From Anadara kagoshimensis (lineage: Eukaryota > Mollusca > Bivalvia > Arcoida > Arcidae), in contig CM037874.1 of NCBI GenBank assembly GCA_021292105.1, forward strand, positions 31,202,800 to 31,266,799: a DNA stretch of 64,000 nt. The letters are read 5' to 3'. Made by a program: the position numbers and the translations under genes. A model generated the notes under the pieces. It searched no databases. It was given only the letters and a program-made list of their open reading frames with translations, and was not told the origin of the DNA. Position 1 is the first letter of the stretch. Every line of letters begins with the position of its first letter. Positions 15,101 to 24,596 of the stretch are shown here, piece by piece.

Positions 15101-18100
15101 TATTGTTTTTAAAGAAAAATAATTTTTTGCATACATTTAAAAGGTAGATCACTAAGTAAAAATATCACTTTCAAACACCAGGGGAAAAAACTTCAATACT
15201 TTAATTTTATGAATGGAATTTGACAAGATGACTATCATATAAACCTATGACATATAAAAATTTGTATATTTTTATTCATGGATGGCAGTATTTGTCAAAA
15301 CAAATCAGTCTGTAATTTCATTCTCCTATAAAAACTTGATACATACCGACCTTTCTATCTTTTTTTTAAAAATCTACATGTGCCATCCCATCAAAATTTG
15401 ATACATCTAACATATATGTGCTACATGGATCATGCTGATACATGTACAATATGACAAGTTCTAGATAGCTTTATTTTTATATAAAAAATATCAAAACTGG
15501 CCCTTAAGGCAAAATTGACCGATATAACCAAAAACTATGTCAGTTTCACAAAAAGATGAAAAAATACTGAAGGCAATGCTGTAATATTTTGACTACCAAA
15601 TGCATTCGTTAGATGTAGTGCAACTCAGTGCAGATACATGCACTAAAAATGCACAAAAATCTGGGCCCATTCTCAAGGCAAATCTGTATGTTATTTCTGG
15701 CTCCGGTTTCACAATCATTTCTTAACTTAATAATTTTCTAAACTTAAATTTGGCAAATTAAAAACCATATAATTTGGTCAATTGTTAAGATATTGGGGAA
15801 TTTAAGATGTCAATTTAAAGATTATATCCACGTTTTGTTTTGACAAAAATATTTATTTGTTGTTCCAAAAAGAGCTTGCCAAAATTTGCCAAATTCAAGT
15901 TAGGGTAAGTGAAATCTTACGGTAGTTAAGGAATGATTGTGAAACCTGATACCAATTTTTATGGTTCAGGTTAAAGATTCATAACATTAAACAATTGATG
16001 GATCGCCAACCATGTCCACAATGTTCCGACAAAGGGCCGGCATGCTTGAATTAGAAGCAAAAAGAATGAACACTAATGGCCTGAAATTGTGCCATTTAAT
16101 GATGTCACTGACACTAGTACATCATTACCAGTAGTTGTCGTGACACTGCTTTGGTACTGTGATGGTGGCCAGTGTCAGAATCAGTCAGAATGCATGGCCA
16201 GCGATATGTTAATTATGTACAGTCTTATAGATCAAATTCAATCTTTTTTTTTTAAATTAACTGGATCCCCTTTCTTTGAATCTTTGAACAAAGATGGTGA
16301 TTATTTTTTTTAATCCCATAAAACAGAAATAATACTATAGAGAAATCAATGATCTGCAATAGATGTGATAGTCATAAAATCTGATTACTGAGATCCATAT
16401 AGTACACTGTGACTCGAGATTCTCCTCGACTTAATCTTACAAAATTGATTTTTACCAATAATTGTTCCCACATCAGGATTTTTTACATGGCCTCTAACTT
16501 TGCAACATATTAAATATTTATTTATGCAGATGATACATGCATAGGCCTAGTGTCATTGAAAACTTGCACTTATCAGCCTTAGAATGGTCATATGATGGTT
16601 GGTTGGTCAGCAATTTTTCAGCTATTCGTGACGAGAACTAATTTATTAATCTCTATGGATTAATCTATGAACAATTTCGTGTATGCATGTGAAGTGCGAG
16701 TGTGTTGTATGGTCTGCCTTGTACTAGTGCGCACTCAGGGTGACATTACCCTGCTAGCTCACAGAGTCGGTATGCCGCAGACAAGCGTACCGTACCACTC
16801 CCCCAGTCCATTATACTGATACCAGGTGAATCAGTAAAGGCCAATGGTAAGGAAAATTCACTTTCCCACATGTGGTCAGAGCGAGACTCAAACTCAAAGC
16901 GGTGAGAGACCCTGGATTTGAAGACTGGCGTCTTATCCAATAGGCCACTGCAGCCTCAGAATGTGCATATGATGTCACTGAAAAACATCTCAACATACTT
17001 CAATTCATGATACTGGTATTAAGCAAATCAGTAGAGATCTACACAAGGAATATCTGTGTAAAATATGAACTTAATGGGATGAAAAAAATTGGTGAAGTTA
17101 AAGTTGCAGGTAGCTTAATCAACCAATGCATAAACAGACAGATAGAGCAAATACATTTCTACAATATCCCTCTAAGTTAACCGTTTGATCTGGGGTGACA
17201 CAGATATAGCAACGACATTTCTAAGATATCCCCTTTAAATCAACCATTTGATCTGGGGTGACAGCTGTCAAAAAATACACAAAAAGCTCATGTTATATAC
17301 TTCATAAACTGAGCAAATTTTGTTTCCTCTAGACCAGGTTAATCTACACAGTATATAAATATGTACATGTATGTGACAGTGATATAAATGTTCAGAACTC
17401 ACCTCATTAACACTAAGGCTGTCTCTGGGGCTCTATACACCTAAAATTAAAACAAAGAACAAACTTATAACAAATACTGACATACTGAACAGGGAAAAGT
17501 TTTCGCGTGGGTAAAATTTTTGTGGTAATTTCTATAGCGCGAAATAAGCGAAAATTTTACCAATGTGAAATGTCTACCATTCGGGTTAATACATCTTAAT
17601 ACATAGAATATACACCCACTAACATTCGTTACACAAAAATTACACCCATGCGAAATGCCAGATTTCAGAAATTGCAAAATTTCACTCCTCGAAAATAATC
17701 CCCTTTACAGTATTATCTGGGGATATCACAGTATGACAAAACACTTCATGGTACATTATTGTACACCAATCCCGAATTTACCATACATTTATTGACCCTT
17801 TCTTCATCTTATAACAGTTGCTAAAAGTAATTTATGAATCAAACCATATTTTTTCAGTACAATATTACTTTCAGTTTTGTCAGTAGTTTGCTTCATGAAC
17901 GTAAATATGTATCATAACATGTATCATATCATGAAGCAAATATCATGTGATACATAGTATTACATATGGTACTTAAGTTATCATTGAAGCCCTAGGTCTT
18001 ACATGAGGAAAAACCCTTAGTGATAAAATGGTTATCCAAGACAATAAGACACAAAAAACTGCCAAAAGCTCAACAATTTCAATTACTAGAATGGATTTCT

Positions 18101-21100
18101 GGCCTGATAAATCAATTATAACTAAGACCATGTTACAGTTAAAGTGTGTCAGGTAGCTAGAAACACTGGAATACTGAAACTGTCATGTCTATAGAAGAAT
18201 ATATTATATGCACACTGTCCTCTAAAAGTCCTTCGCAATGTAGGCAGTATAGTCTCATCCAGTTCACTGACAGGAAACTAATAAGTACTGTCAAACCTGT
18301 CTATAAAGGCCACCCAAGGGAATCAGTAAAAGTGGTCTTTGTGAGCAGGTGGTCTTTATATATAGGTTCAAATAATATGGATAAAGAACAATGGGGATAC
18401 AATTCTACTGGCCTTTATAAGCAGGTGGCCTTTATATAGAGGGGACTTTTAGACAGGTTCGACTGTACCGTTTTTGCTTGACACACAAAATATTGTTGCA
18501 AGTTATAATCATCAAAACACATTTTTGAATAGTTAAGTTATATACTAGTATTTAAGTCAGTATTTTTGTTGATTGCATAAATTTATGGTTTCAATTTCAG
18601 TTCCAAGATAAAATTTTAATTACGAAAAACTGATGGGGGGGCAGGGCGGCAGCGATCAGATTGGGAAAACCCCACCTTTTGGCAATGGTAATGGATTTCA
18701 ACTACAGCCCAAAAATAGCCAGGGATTTTTCTGACCTTTTTGGGAAAAGGACCTTGGGATGAAATTGGGGAAATGCTCAACAAAAATGTAATTTTGGGAA
18801 AAATTTACAACAACATATTAGAAATTCTAGACCACTAGAATACTGGTAATTGAACAAATTATATCGGTTTCACAGCAAAATAGCGCTGTCTCTTTTGTCT
18901 CTATATAAATCATCTAGCAAAATGTGGGTTAATATAGAGCGAAATCGTTATCAGAAAGAGATATCCTCCGAATATCTTGTGATTTTCTTTTCTTTCAGAA
19001 AATTGATAAACTTAGCTAATTGGGAATTTTTTACTACAAAATTGGGAAAAATGTATGGGTTTTTTTGCATTGGGAATGGGTCCCTTTACCGGACCCTGTG
19101 GATACCCAGAAAAATCCCTGATAGCCTAGCCTTAATAACTTGTTACACAGACCAAATATCAAGCAAGATCTATGCCTACAAACTGAAAGTAAACACAGAC
19201 CAAATATACATGATTACATCAATATAATTATTGACAACTTGTCAGCAGTCTAAATATTGTTTTTGTCAGATATATGTTGGTAAAGTGGAGATAGAAATGC
19301 TTTATTGGACAGGACCAATCAATTGTTTGATTATGGTTTTTATGATCTACCAGTAATCTGATATATAAACGTCTGAAGATGTCCATTAAGCTAAAAGCTT
19401 AAACCTATCATTTGATTCACTCCAAAAAAAACCTTACATTGAAGCAGATTTTGATATAATTTGAAGAAGTCAAGACTTCTGACAGTTGATAATACAACTT
19501 ACAACTCAAGACAATGTTGTTCTATTAACAAGATTGATTAAATGTTTTTTATCACAGACTAAGAATTGAGTTGAGTGATGGGGTTTTACATCCCAGTCAA
19601 GATTCTTTCAATTATATTGAAAGGGGTCAATTCTGGGATAGTGTAGGAACCGACCTTTAGCAAGAAAATTGACAAACTTTCTCATACTAAGATGTGCCCC
19701 GAGTGATTGGAACCATTAATTTTTAATAAAAGGCTAACTAAAATAGGACTAAAGTGCTCTAACTAAAATATTTTTGATATTATTGCCTTGAGTTTATTAT
19801 CAATGTGTTTCCCAGATAAATGACTTTGGTGCTGTTTTATTCAGTTATGTGCAGTATCTGGTTTTATCATTGTACAGTTCCAATATAGCAAACTATATCT
19901 AACCAATAAAACAATTTGTTATGTTTTAAATTTTCTCAACTTAGATCTTGTAAAATAAAATTAAATCCAAAACATAAAAAAACTGTCACAACAATCAATG
20001 AAAGCATTTATTAACTTTCAAGAAGTAAAACCCCACTGTTAAAACACAGCTGGTTCCAAGGAATTTGGATACAGGGATTTGGTTTTAAAATGTAAGTTAA
20101 ATATTTAAGATACATTCCCATTTTGATCACTCACACCTCATACCACAACTATATATATTACAGCCAATTACCATTACAGTTTTGAACACAGAGAAGTAAA
20201 ATGAGACTCAATTAAATTCTTAGATCTTGGTCAGACTCGGAGGTATATGATGAACGATGGTGTCTGTGGCACACAGAGAAGACAATGATTTAAGTCCCGA
20301 AGACAGAAAGAACGGATATATCCAGAAATCACTACTTAATACATTATTAGTTTATTTATCTTAATTATAAAGATACATCTGGCAATAAAATCATATCAAC
20401 TATAGCTAATGAGATATCACTAGTTATACAGTAATTAAGCCATCAATCGCAGACTAATTAATTCATATAAAACATAAATATCTATATCTCTGCAGGGCAG
20501 AATTCCTCCTATTAACTCAACACACTGACAAATTATCAATAAATCAATCATAGGAATCAAAATCATATTAATCAAATAATATGAACAAAGCATCAGTGAT
20601 TTCAATAAAGCCAGTAAAGTGACAAAAGTGGTCTGCTACTTTTTTTATTTGGATTAAGCTTGTTGCCTACTTTCACTTAGTCTATGTTTTCTAAATATGT
20701 TTTACAATACATATGATATTATTCAATACTTGCAGGCTACTTTATGAAACTTCAAAGGAGTTAAATTAACTGAAAAGTATTACCGGTAATATGAAATTGA
20801 AGCAGCTAGTCTTTGAAGTATATGTTAAATCTCCAGATTATTGATTTCATATTTATTTTTTTTATCTTTCTAAATTAAAAAAAATCTCTATTTCTTCTAA
20901 CACTTCTAAATATTTGAGCTGAGTGAGTATCAAGCATTGTACATTTGTACACTGAACATACATTCAAGTAGACCTATTTAGCTTCACAACACAACAGTTC
21001 TTAATTTTGCTCTTTACAAAGCCTATGTGAAATCTAGTAACCTTTAGAGTCTCAGGAGGACACCTTTTGTACTTTATGTACTATGTTTCTTATGAAAAAT

Positions 21101-24100
21101 AACAAAAGGGAATAACTTTAAGGCATGTTAAAGAAAATCATTCTTCTTGTACAGTGTACTTCTTACAGAGCTCTATCTACCTATAAAGTTTTATGTTGAA
21201 TTGATACCTCTTGCAGTTTTGATATTATGCTCAGGACAAAATTATGATAGACAGACAGACAGACAGACAGACAGATAAATGGACAAACAAGCTACAAATC
21301 TGTTACCTTCCATCCCAAACTCTCAAAAAAGGCGCTCAGTCGTGCTTGTCCTGTTGTTTTTCCACCACAAGGTCCTACAAGAGAAGAATAAAACAAGATA
21401 TTTGTTAATCATTGGCAACAATTAGTGTAAATTTTGTCAAAAGTCAAGGTTACATTCATCAAACAAATGTATATGTATATATATATTCTTGCTCCATCTG
21501 TTTCAATCACTTCTTGTTGTAAGTATCCTCTGTAATGGCCACAGGTAGCCTACTCTTTTTCAAACTCTACAGAGGTATCGTTAGCATGCACTGAGACATA
21601 TGACCTAAGTTTTGACTTTGAGTCTCTTCTGAAAGACTACTCTAGTATTGAGCTTTTTCAGCTCCAATCTGGGCAAGAGATGAAAATCATCTTAGAAAAT
21701 TTCCAAGTCAAGAGTGAGGTTTGAACCCACAACCCTTGACTTCAAAAGCCAGTTAAAGTACCACTCGGCCGACGGCCATGTCCGTCCATGGAAATATAAC
21801 TGTTTTGATGCAGCTTCTTGAGACAAGAAGACATGGAAAATATGAAATCCTTGGCTTTCATGAAATATACCCAATTACAAAGGAATCTCCATCTCTCACA
21901 GTACCTAGAATGATGTCAGGTATCAACAATGGAATGGTGTCATTTAACTAACTCAACCGTAGTCAGAAATTCAGAATGCCAATATCCTGATTGGTTTATA
22001 TTGCAAAAGGGGATTTCCATTTATGTATTCATTTTTATGAACAGGTCAATACAAGAAGCAAATAACAATACAAAGATAAATGCAGAAGAAAAAAACGACT
22101 CAGCCATCAGATATTTTCTGTCATTTTTGTGAAAAGGACCTTGGGAAGAAATGGGTAATATGCTTGACAAACACCTGATTTTGTGAAAAATCACAACACA
22201 TTAGATATTCTAGAACATAGCAGATTTTAATCAGATTTTAATTCTACAAATTATTTGAACTTGTTCCATTCAGTTTTGTTTAAAATTCTGTAAATTCAGA
22301 AATACTTAGTTATTGTGTTCTTAGTCCCCTACCGGCGAAAGCCGAAGGGGACTTTAGGTTTGCGCTCTGTCCGTCTGTCTGTCCGTCTGTCACGCCTCAG
22401 TTTTCCACACTGATTCCGCTCTTTTTTTCTGAATGCTTTTAGATAATGAACTGATTCAGTTCATTATTCAGTTCATTATCTAAAAGCATTTAGAAAAAAA
22501 GAGCGGAAAACTGAAATTTCAGTAAATTTTCAAAGTTAAAAGGGTCATAACTTTGCGGACCAGAATGAAACGCTAACTTGATCTGCAACTCATCATGGTA
22601 GACTCACATACCAAAAATCAGTTCATTATCTAAAAGATTTTAGAAAATAAGTGTGGAAAACTGAAGCGTGACGGACTGACGGACGGACAGACAGACAGAG
22701 CGCAAACCTAAAGTCCCCTTTGGCTTTCGCCGGTAGGGGACTTAAAAGTGCAAACATCTATTCTACAGGGATGTCATTAATTTTTTTAAGTAGCAGGTTA
22801 ATTTTTAGAAGTAATAGGCAGTTCATTGACACCAAAAATCTAATTACACATTGGATTTAATAACTTGGAATATAAAATTACCAACATCTTTTTAGAGAAT
22901 AGCAGGCATTTTTCGTTGGCTACCAGCTTCTATTGACATCCCTGATCTAGTGATATAAAAGTTCTATGTAAATAGAATTCTGTCTTGCCGGGTAAAATAT
23001 ATATGGCGAGTCGTTAAGAGACTTAAGACATTAATCAATAATTATTTTCATTTTTAATTTACAATGCTTCTCAATTTGCATGGTCAGTGGTAAGCTATGG
23101 AATGGACTTACTGTAGAAACCGCTGTGAATGTGACTGAAATACTCTTTATATCCATAGAAAATCAAATAAATTTGAATAAAGATTGATATTTTTCACTTA
23201 CTTGTACCTAGTCGTAAGCAAGAAATCTGTATGCGCATCCGAAATTAGCCCAAAATATATCTGCATAGGGAAAAACGTTGGTGCTATGGGGATTTAACAT
23301 GTTGAAAAACCATGCAAATGGCGGCTTCTGTTGCGCATATATGACGTAAAACATCACCAAGGATATCACTTCCGGTGTAAACATCGTCATTTTTGCATGT
23401 GTAAAATCCCCATACCGCCAACATTTTCCTTTTTACAGACATACTTTATGACAATCGCAAGCGCATACAGATTTCCTGTTAAGACTAGGTACAAGTAAGT
23501 GAAAAATATCAAACTTTATTCAAATTTATTTGATTTTCTATGGATATAAAGAGAATTTCACTGTCACAGTCACAGTGGTTCCTACAGTAGGATTGTTAAA
23601 GAGCTCAGTGACCAATTAGATGAACATCTCCAATTAAACTTTAAAAGGTTTACTATTTGAATTACATAATTAGCTTTGGTTCTGATTTTTTATTTGTGGT
23701 ATAAGTAACTCAATTGGTAGGGAACTACATGTATCTAAAATATAAAAGGTCTCAGATGTGATCCCCGGTCCAACATTTTCTCCGGTAACAGTGTGGTGGT
23801 CAGTGTGGACCTCAGTGGTGGTGGAACTCTTATCAAGTCCATCCGAATACTTTGAGTGACATTTTCAACATTTGAGACCATGAATATATATGAGAATATA
23901 ATGGAGGATTCCTGGAAAGTAGCAGTCTCTGGGGTTCTTTATGGTAAAATAATACCCTTCAGTGATGGAGGTGTTGGGTTCAATCCCCAAACCAACATCA
24001 TTTTTATATGAAATAATGGATCATATCTAATTGCATAGCTAGGATTTTGAGTGACAAAGCAATACACAATATTGATATCTGTTCCAATAAAATAATGCAC

Positions 24101-24596
24101 AGGCAACACTTGTATTGAAAGGGCTCTCTGAATGAATGACATCCACAAGGGAGGTAATTCTGTTTTGGCTCGGTAAAACATAAACAATGACGAAAGATCT
24201 TGATTTGAAATATGTTTTATGTTAATTCTCTGTATATAAACCTGATATCCCAACTGTAGGTACACGCTCATCTACTACACGTGTTATATTTTGTTGTGTT
24301 GTTAAAATGACCTTATTTGGTTATGGATAAAGCAATCAACACATCCTGCTAATCAATGACCACGTGCGATCTAAAATGAGTTAAGATTTTGCAATGTGAA
24401 CAGGAGAGTAGACGAGCACTGCATGTTAACAGTCATAATTAAAATTCTACTTACCCCCAGTCAACACGACTTTGTAAACCTTGTTTTTATAGTCCCCTAT
24501 GTCCTGTGACATTGTGACAACCTCTCTGTAGCTTCGTGTCAGCTGAAACTGAGCTCTAAATACATTTCTAGTAACCGAAGCAAGACGATAATTCAT
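1..24596 (-). CDS. ttd14: Ttd14-like P-loop protein gene, 5' part (exons 1-5, runs off the left edge)
   Basis: Five minus-strand exons at 24455-24596, 21307-21374, 17403-17440, 3888-3925 and 1-106 splice in frame to 130 codons plus two bases. The product resembles the Ttd14/AAA_28 P-loop family: an atypical Walker [10 protein letters not shown] (residues 47-55), then [14 protein letters not shown] and [16 protein letters not shown], ending at the start of an ICDR(G) motif. In Drosophila, Ttd14 binds GTP and phosphoinositide and is needed for trafficking of the TRPL channel; the role here is inferred. All introns are GT-AG; intron 3 is about 13.5 kb. An in-frame TAA at 24621-24623 makes the ATG at 24596 the first in-frame start. 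Residues 1-28 are Arg-rich with no acidic residue before Glu25 and could be a mitochondrial presequence; Met29 is an alternative start. The C-terminal half is outside the window. I am confident of the family and less so of the symbol. Confidence 0.86.
107..974. other. ttd14 intron 4, left part, no recognised feature
   Basis: AT-rich intron with no exon-like, repeat or RNA signal that I can support. Confidence 0.5.
975..1315. repeat. Dispersed repeat, copy 1
   Basis: Similar over more than 300 bp to 4312-4650 (shared CTTCAATAAAGTATTTGAC, then TGCTCTTATTGACTG-like text and AAATTAACATGGAAA). In this copy the TTTGAGACAGCCC part near the right end is inverted relative to the other, suggesting an inverted-repeat transposon. 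Confidence 0.7.
1420..2045. mobile_element. Compound element: palindrome plus inverted-repeat-bounded block, copy 1
   Basis: 1420-1554 is a large palindrome (arms AATATTACATTTCTGACAGG and its complement, reading on to GGTGCCAGTACATATTGTCACC). Directly adjoining, 1557-2044 is bounded by TTTTATTACACC and GGTGTAATAAAA. The same two-part architecture, in mirror order, is at 11142-11535. No coding capacity seen. Confidence 0.75.
2795..2975 (+). mobile_element. GGCC/TTATA MITE, copy 1
   Basis: About 180 bp with imperfect terminal inverted repeats (ACAATCAAACCTGCCTATAA and GGCAGGTTGGACTGTA). The interior consists of reiterated TGGCC(C)TTATATAGAGGTGG modules. Other copies at 9398, 18286, 45190, 48319, 61574 and 62925. 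Confidence 0.8.
3201..3502. repeat. 152-bp tandem duplication
   Basis: Two adjacent direct copies, 3201-3352 and 3353-3502, sharing CACCTGGATTCATAAAACAT and the following 120 bases with a few substitutions and small indels. Confidence 0.9.
3888..3925 (-). CDS. ttd14: ttd14 exon 4 (38-nt microexon)
   Basis: It encodes (S)[12 protein letters not shown] plus one base of Pro96. The acceptor is TTTATTTCAG and the donor GTAAGT. It was found by searching for the conserved GGIKF motif expected after exon 3, and both phases match. It is 13.5 kb from exon 3. Confidence 0.85.
4312..4650. repeat. Dispersed repeat, copy 2
   Basis: Counterpart of 975-1315. Its right part carries an internal inverted repeat (CCAATGTCTTTATGAACTT against AGTTTATAAAGACATTGG). 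Confidence 0.7.
5585..5690 (-). repeat. tRNA-headed SINE relic
   Basis: Read on the minus strand: GGGGCCTCAGTGGTCGAGTT (A-box-like) and TTCAAATCCCGCTC (B-box-like). No full tRNA cloverleaf; probably a SINE head related to the 21538 family. Confidence 0.5.
5691..6594. other. ttd14 intron 3, no recognised feature
   Basis: AT-rich sequence; the short open frames here have no family resemblance. Confidence 0.5.
6595..6975 (+). mobile_element. SINE-like element, family B
   Basis: tRNA-like head with B-box-like GAGTTCGAATCCTGCTC, then a body shared at 75-85 percent by eye with the minus-strand copy at 16608-16958 (CACATGTGGGAAAGTGAATT, CAAGGCAGACCATA, ATTAATCCATAGAGATTAAT). Confidence 0.78.
6976..8104. 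other. ttd14 intron 3, no recognised feature
   Basis: Only a short local direct repeat of the phrase GTCCTACTTTGAAG near 7961-8040. Confidence 0.5.
8113..8356. mobile_element. Short inverted-repeat MITE
   Basis: About 240 bp. Left end GGGTCAGTTGTTCGAAGACT and right end CTTCGAAAAACTGGGTCC are imperfect inverted repeats, continued by GATTAG against CTAATC. Confidence 0.6.
8400..9397. other. ttd14 intron 3, no recognised feature
   Basis: AT-rich; the overlapping short open frames at 8880-9144 on both strands match no family. Confidence 0.5.
9398..9577 (+). mobile_element. GGCC/TTATA MITE, copy 2
   Basis: Complete 180-bp copy, TACAGTTAAACCTGTCTATA to GCAGGTTGGACTGTA. Confidence 0.85.
10360..10548 (+). 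repeat. AGTGTCCGTACCCCC motif cluster, left (3 copies)
   Basis: Copies at 10360-10374, 10516-10530 and 10534-10548, identical over 15 bases, inside the TTA-flanked element. They might be transposase-binding sites; that is inference. Confidence 0.85.
11024..11910 (+). repeat. About 190-bp tandem repeat, 3 copies, first one interrupted
   Basis: Copies share TTTTCTCAAAATTCCT, GAAACATCAGCTTATATACT and GGACTTTAACATACAACTTT. Copy 1 starts near 11024 and is split by the compound element at 11142-11535; copies 2 and 3 start near 11550 and 11737. Confidence 0.8.
11142..11535. mobile_element. Compound element: inverted-repeat-bounded block plus palindrome, copy 2
   Basis: 11143-11467 is bounded by TTTTATTATACC and GGTATAATAAAA; 11468-11534 is a palindrome (TAAATATTACATTTCTGATA against TATCAGAAATGTAATATTTA). 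Same parts as 1420-2045 in reversed order. It interrupts a tandem repeat, so its insertion point can be read from the neighbouring intact copies. Confidence 0.75.
12120..12560. repeat. GGTCCTT/ACTGGCCAGGG-rich decayed repeat
   Basis: Reiterates AGTCCTTCC/GGTCCTTC and ends in ACTGGCCAGGGTCTAACTG. It looks like a transposon relic inside the 4.27-kb element; I cannot assign it. Confidence 0.4.
12688..12890 (+). mobile_element. SINE-like element, family D, copy 1
   Basis: tRNA-like head GACCAAGTGGTCTAATGC and B-box-like GGTTTGAGTCCCACTC; body CTCCACATCC..ACTG..CACCTTGATATA matches 47513-47705. Confidence 0.65.
13290..13853 (+). repeat. AGTGTCCGTACCCCC motif cluster, right (3 copies)
   Basis: Copies at 13290-13303 (one substitution), 13458-13472 and 13839-13853, in the same orientation as the left cluster. 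I saw none elsewhere in the window. Confidence 0.83.
14150..15700. other. ttd14 intron 3, no gene
   Basis: Contains a fragment of a CAGGGAT-type MITE near 14288-14350 and a 24-base poly-T run at 14750-14773. The stretch near 14189-14260 (CCAATTTTAATTTTCCAGCACT) resembles 9598-9660. Confidence 0.5.
15712..15946. mobile_element. GGTTTCACAATCATT MITE
   Basis: About 235 bp with terminal inverted repeats GGTTTCACAATCATTTCTTA and TTAAGGAATGATTGTGAAACC. A diverged relative lies at 42811-43025. Confidence 0.8.
15990..16215 (+). repeat. Dispersed repeat (GAATTAGAAGCAAAA), copy 1
   Basis: About 220 bp similar to 43725-43925: ATTAGAAGCAAAAA, ATTGTGCCATTTAATGA, TGCTTTGGTACTGTGATG, CCAGTGTCAGAA, GCATGGCCAGCGA. 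Open frames that cross it are fragments. Confidence 0.75.
16216..16607. other. ttd14 intron 3, no recognised feature
   Basis: Unremarkable AT-rich sequence. Confidence 0.5.
16608..16958 (-). mobile_element. SINE-like element, family B, full copy
   Basis: On the minus strand it begins GCAGTGGCCTATTGGATAAG (A box) and GAGTTTGAGTCTCGCTC (B box), followed by the 300-bp body shared with 6595-6975. Short open frames here are SINE shadows. Confidence 0.8.
17403..17440 (-). CDS. ttd14: ttd14 exon 3 (38-nt microexon)
   Basis: It encodes [12 protein letters not shown] plus two bases of Ser83. The acceptor is AATTTTAG and the donor GTGAGT. Family motif and reading phase both fit exons 2 and 4. A MITE-like element (17483-17712) lies 43 bp upstream of its acceptor. 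Confidence 0.88.
17483..17712. mobile_element. TACTG..CAGTA MITE next to ttd14 exon 3
   Basis: Ends TACTGAACAGGGAAAAGTTT and CCCCTTTACAGTA; interior rich in GCGAAA/TTTCGC, typical of the TACTGTAAACG family (46985, 59852). Probable TA target. It lies 43 bp from the exon 3 acceptor. Confidence 0.6.
17713..18285. other. ttd14 intron 2, no recognised feature
   Basis: Some ATCATRTGATACAT-type short local repeats near 17900-17970, nothing else. Confidence 0.5.
18286..18467 (+). mobile_element. GGCC/TTATA MITE, copy 3
   Basis: TACTGTCAAACCTGTCTATA to AGACAGGTTCGACTGTA, 182 bp. The 84-residue open frame over it is not a gene. Confidence 0.85.
18720..19120. mobile_element. CAGGG MITE, 401 bp, target duplication ATAGC
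   Basis: Terminal inverted repeats CAGGGATTTTTCTG and CAGAAAAATCCCTG (14 bp, perfect), flanked by ATAGC at 18715-18719 and 19121-19125. Partial relatives at 22110-22250 and 14288-14350. The 125-residue open frame at 18850-19227 mostly lies inside and is rejected as a gene. Confidence 0.85.
19130..21240. other. ttd14 intron 2, no recognised feature
   Basis: AT-rich with a short (GACA) run at 21250-21275 at its end. No exon-like segment fits the ttd14 phases here. Confidence 0.5.
21307..21374 (-). CDS. ttd14: ttd14 exon 2 (Walker A loop)
   Basis: 68 nt encode [16 protein letters not shown] then ESLGWK. The acceptor is CTTGTAG and the donor GTAACA. The nucleotide-binding loop is split between exons 1 and 2 at Gly48. 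Confidence 0.9.
21538..21790 (-). mobile_element. SINE-like element, family C, copy 1
   Basis: Minus-strand head GTCGGCCGAGTGGTACTTTA and GTGGGTTCAAACCTCACTC (A- and B-box-like), then a body shared with 61772-62000 (CTCTGTAGAGTTTGAAAAAG against the related CTTTGTAGAGTATGAAAGGG). Confidence 0.72.
22323..22742. mobile_element. 420-bp fold-back element (CCCCTACCGGCGAAAG ends)
   Basis: Two inverted arms of about 90 bp: AGTCCCCTACCGGCGAAAGC ... CTGTCCGTCTGTCACGC and the complement at 22651-22742. A second inner palindrome surrounds GATTCAGTTCATTATTCAG. The related longer element is at 32511-33437. Confidence 0.88.
23109..23590. mobile_element. 482-bp fold-back MITE with about 120-bp arms
   Basis: Left arm TACTGTAGAAACCGCTGTGA ... 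GTACCTAGTCGTAAGCAAG, right arm its near complement ending GTGGTTCCTACAGTAG. A truncated relic of the same family lies at 50336-50550. Confidence 0.85.
23591..24454. other. ttd14 intron 1, no recognised feature
   Basis: A tRNA-B-box-like GGGTTCAATCCCC at 23968-23980 is the only RNA-like signal. The 110-residue minus-strand open frame at 23939-24271 matches no family. Confidence 0.5.
24455..24596 (-). CDS. ttd14: ttd14 exon 1 (start codon)
   Basis: 142 nt encode residues 1-47 plus one base of Gly48. It starts at an ATG and ends ..KVYKVVLTG before a GTAAGT donor. It carries the basic N-terminal extension and a second in-frame ATG (Met29, 24512-24510) just before the conserved domain. Confidence 0.88.

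Noticed and set aside
15901-15946. Possible ttd14 exon (CTTAC donor complement at 15916)
   Set aside because: The sequence is the right inverted repeat of a MITE and does not encode the expected GGIKF motif.
18850-19227. 125-residue plus-strand open frame, one of the longest in the window
   Set aside because: It lies almost wholly within a CAGGG MITE (18720-19120), has no domain resemblance and no splice context.
23939-24271. 110-residue minus-strand open frame in ttd14 intron 1
   Set aside because: No family resemblance, and the ttd14 exons on either side join in phase without it.
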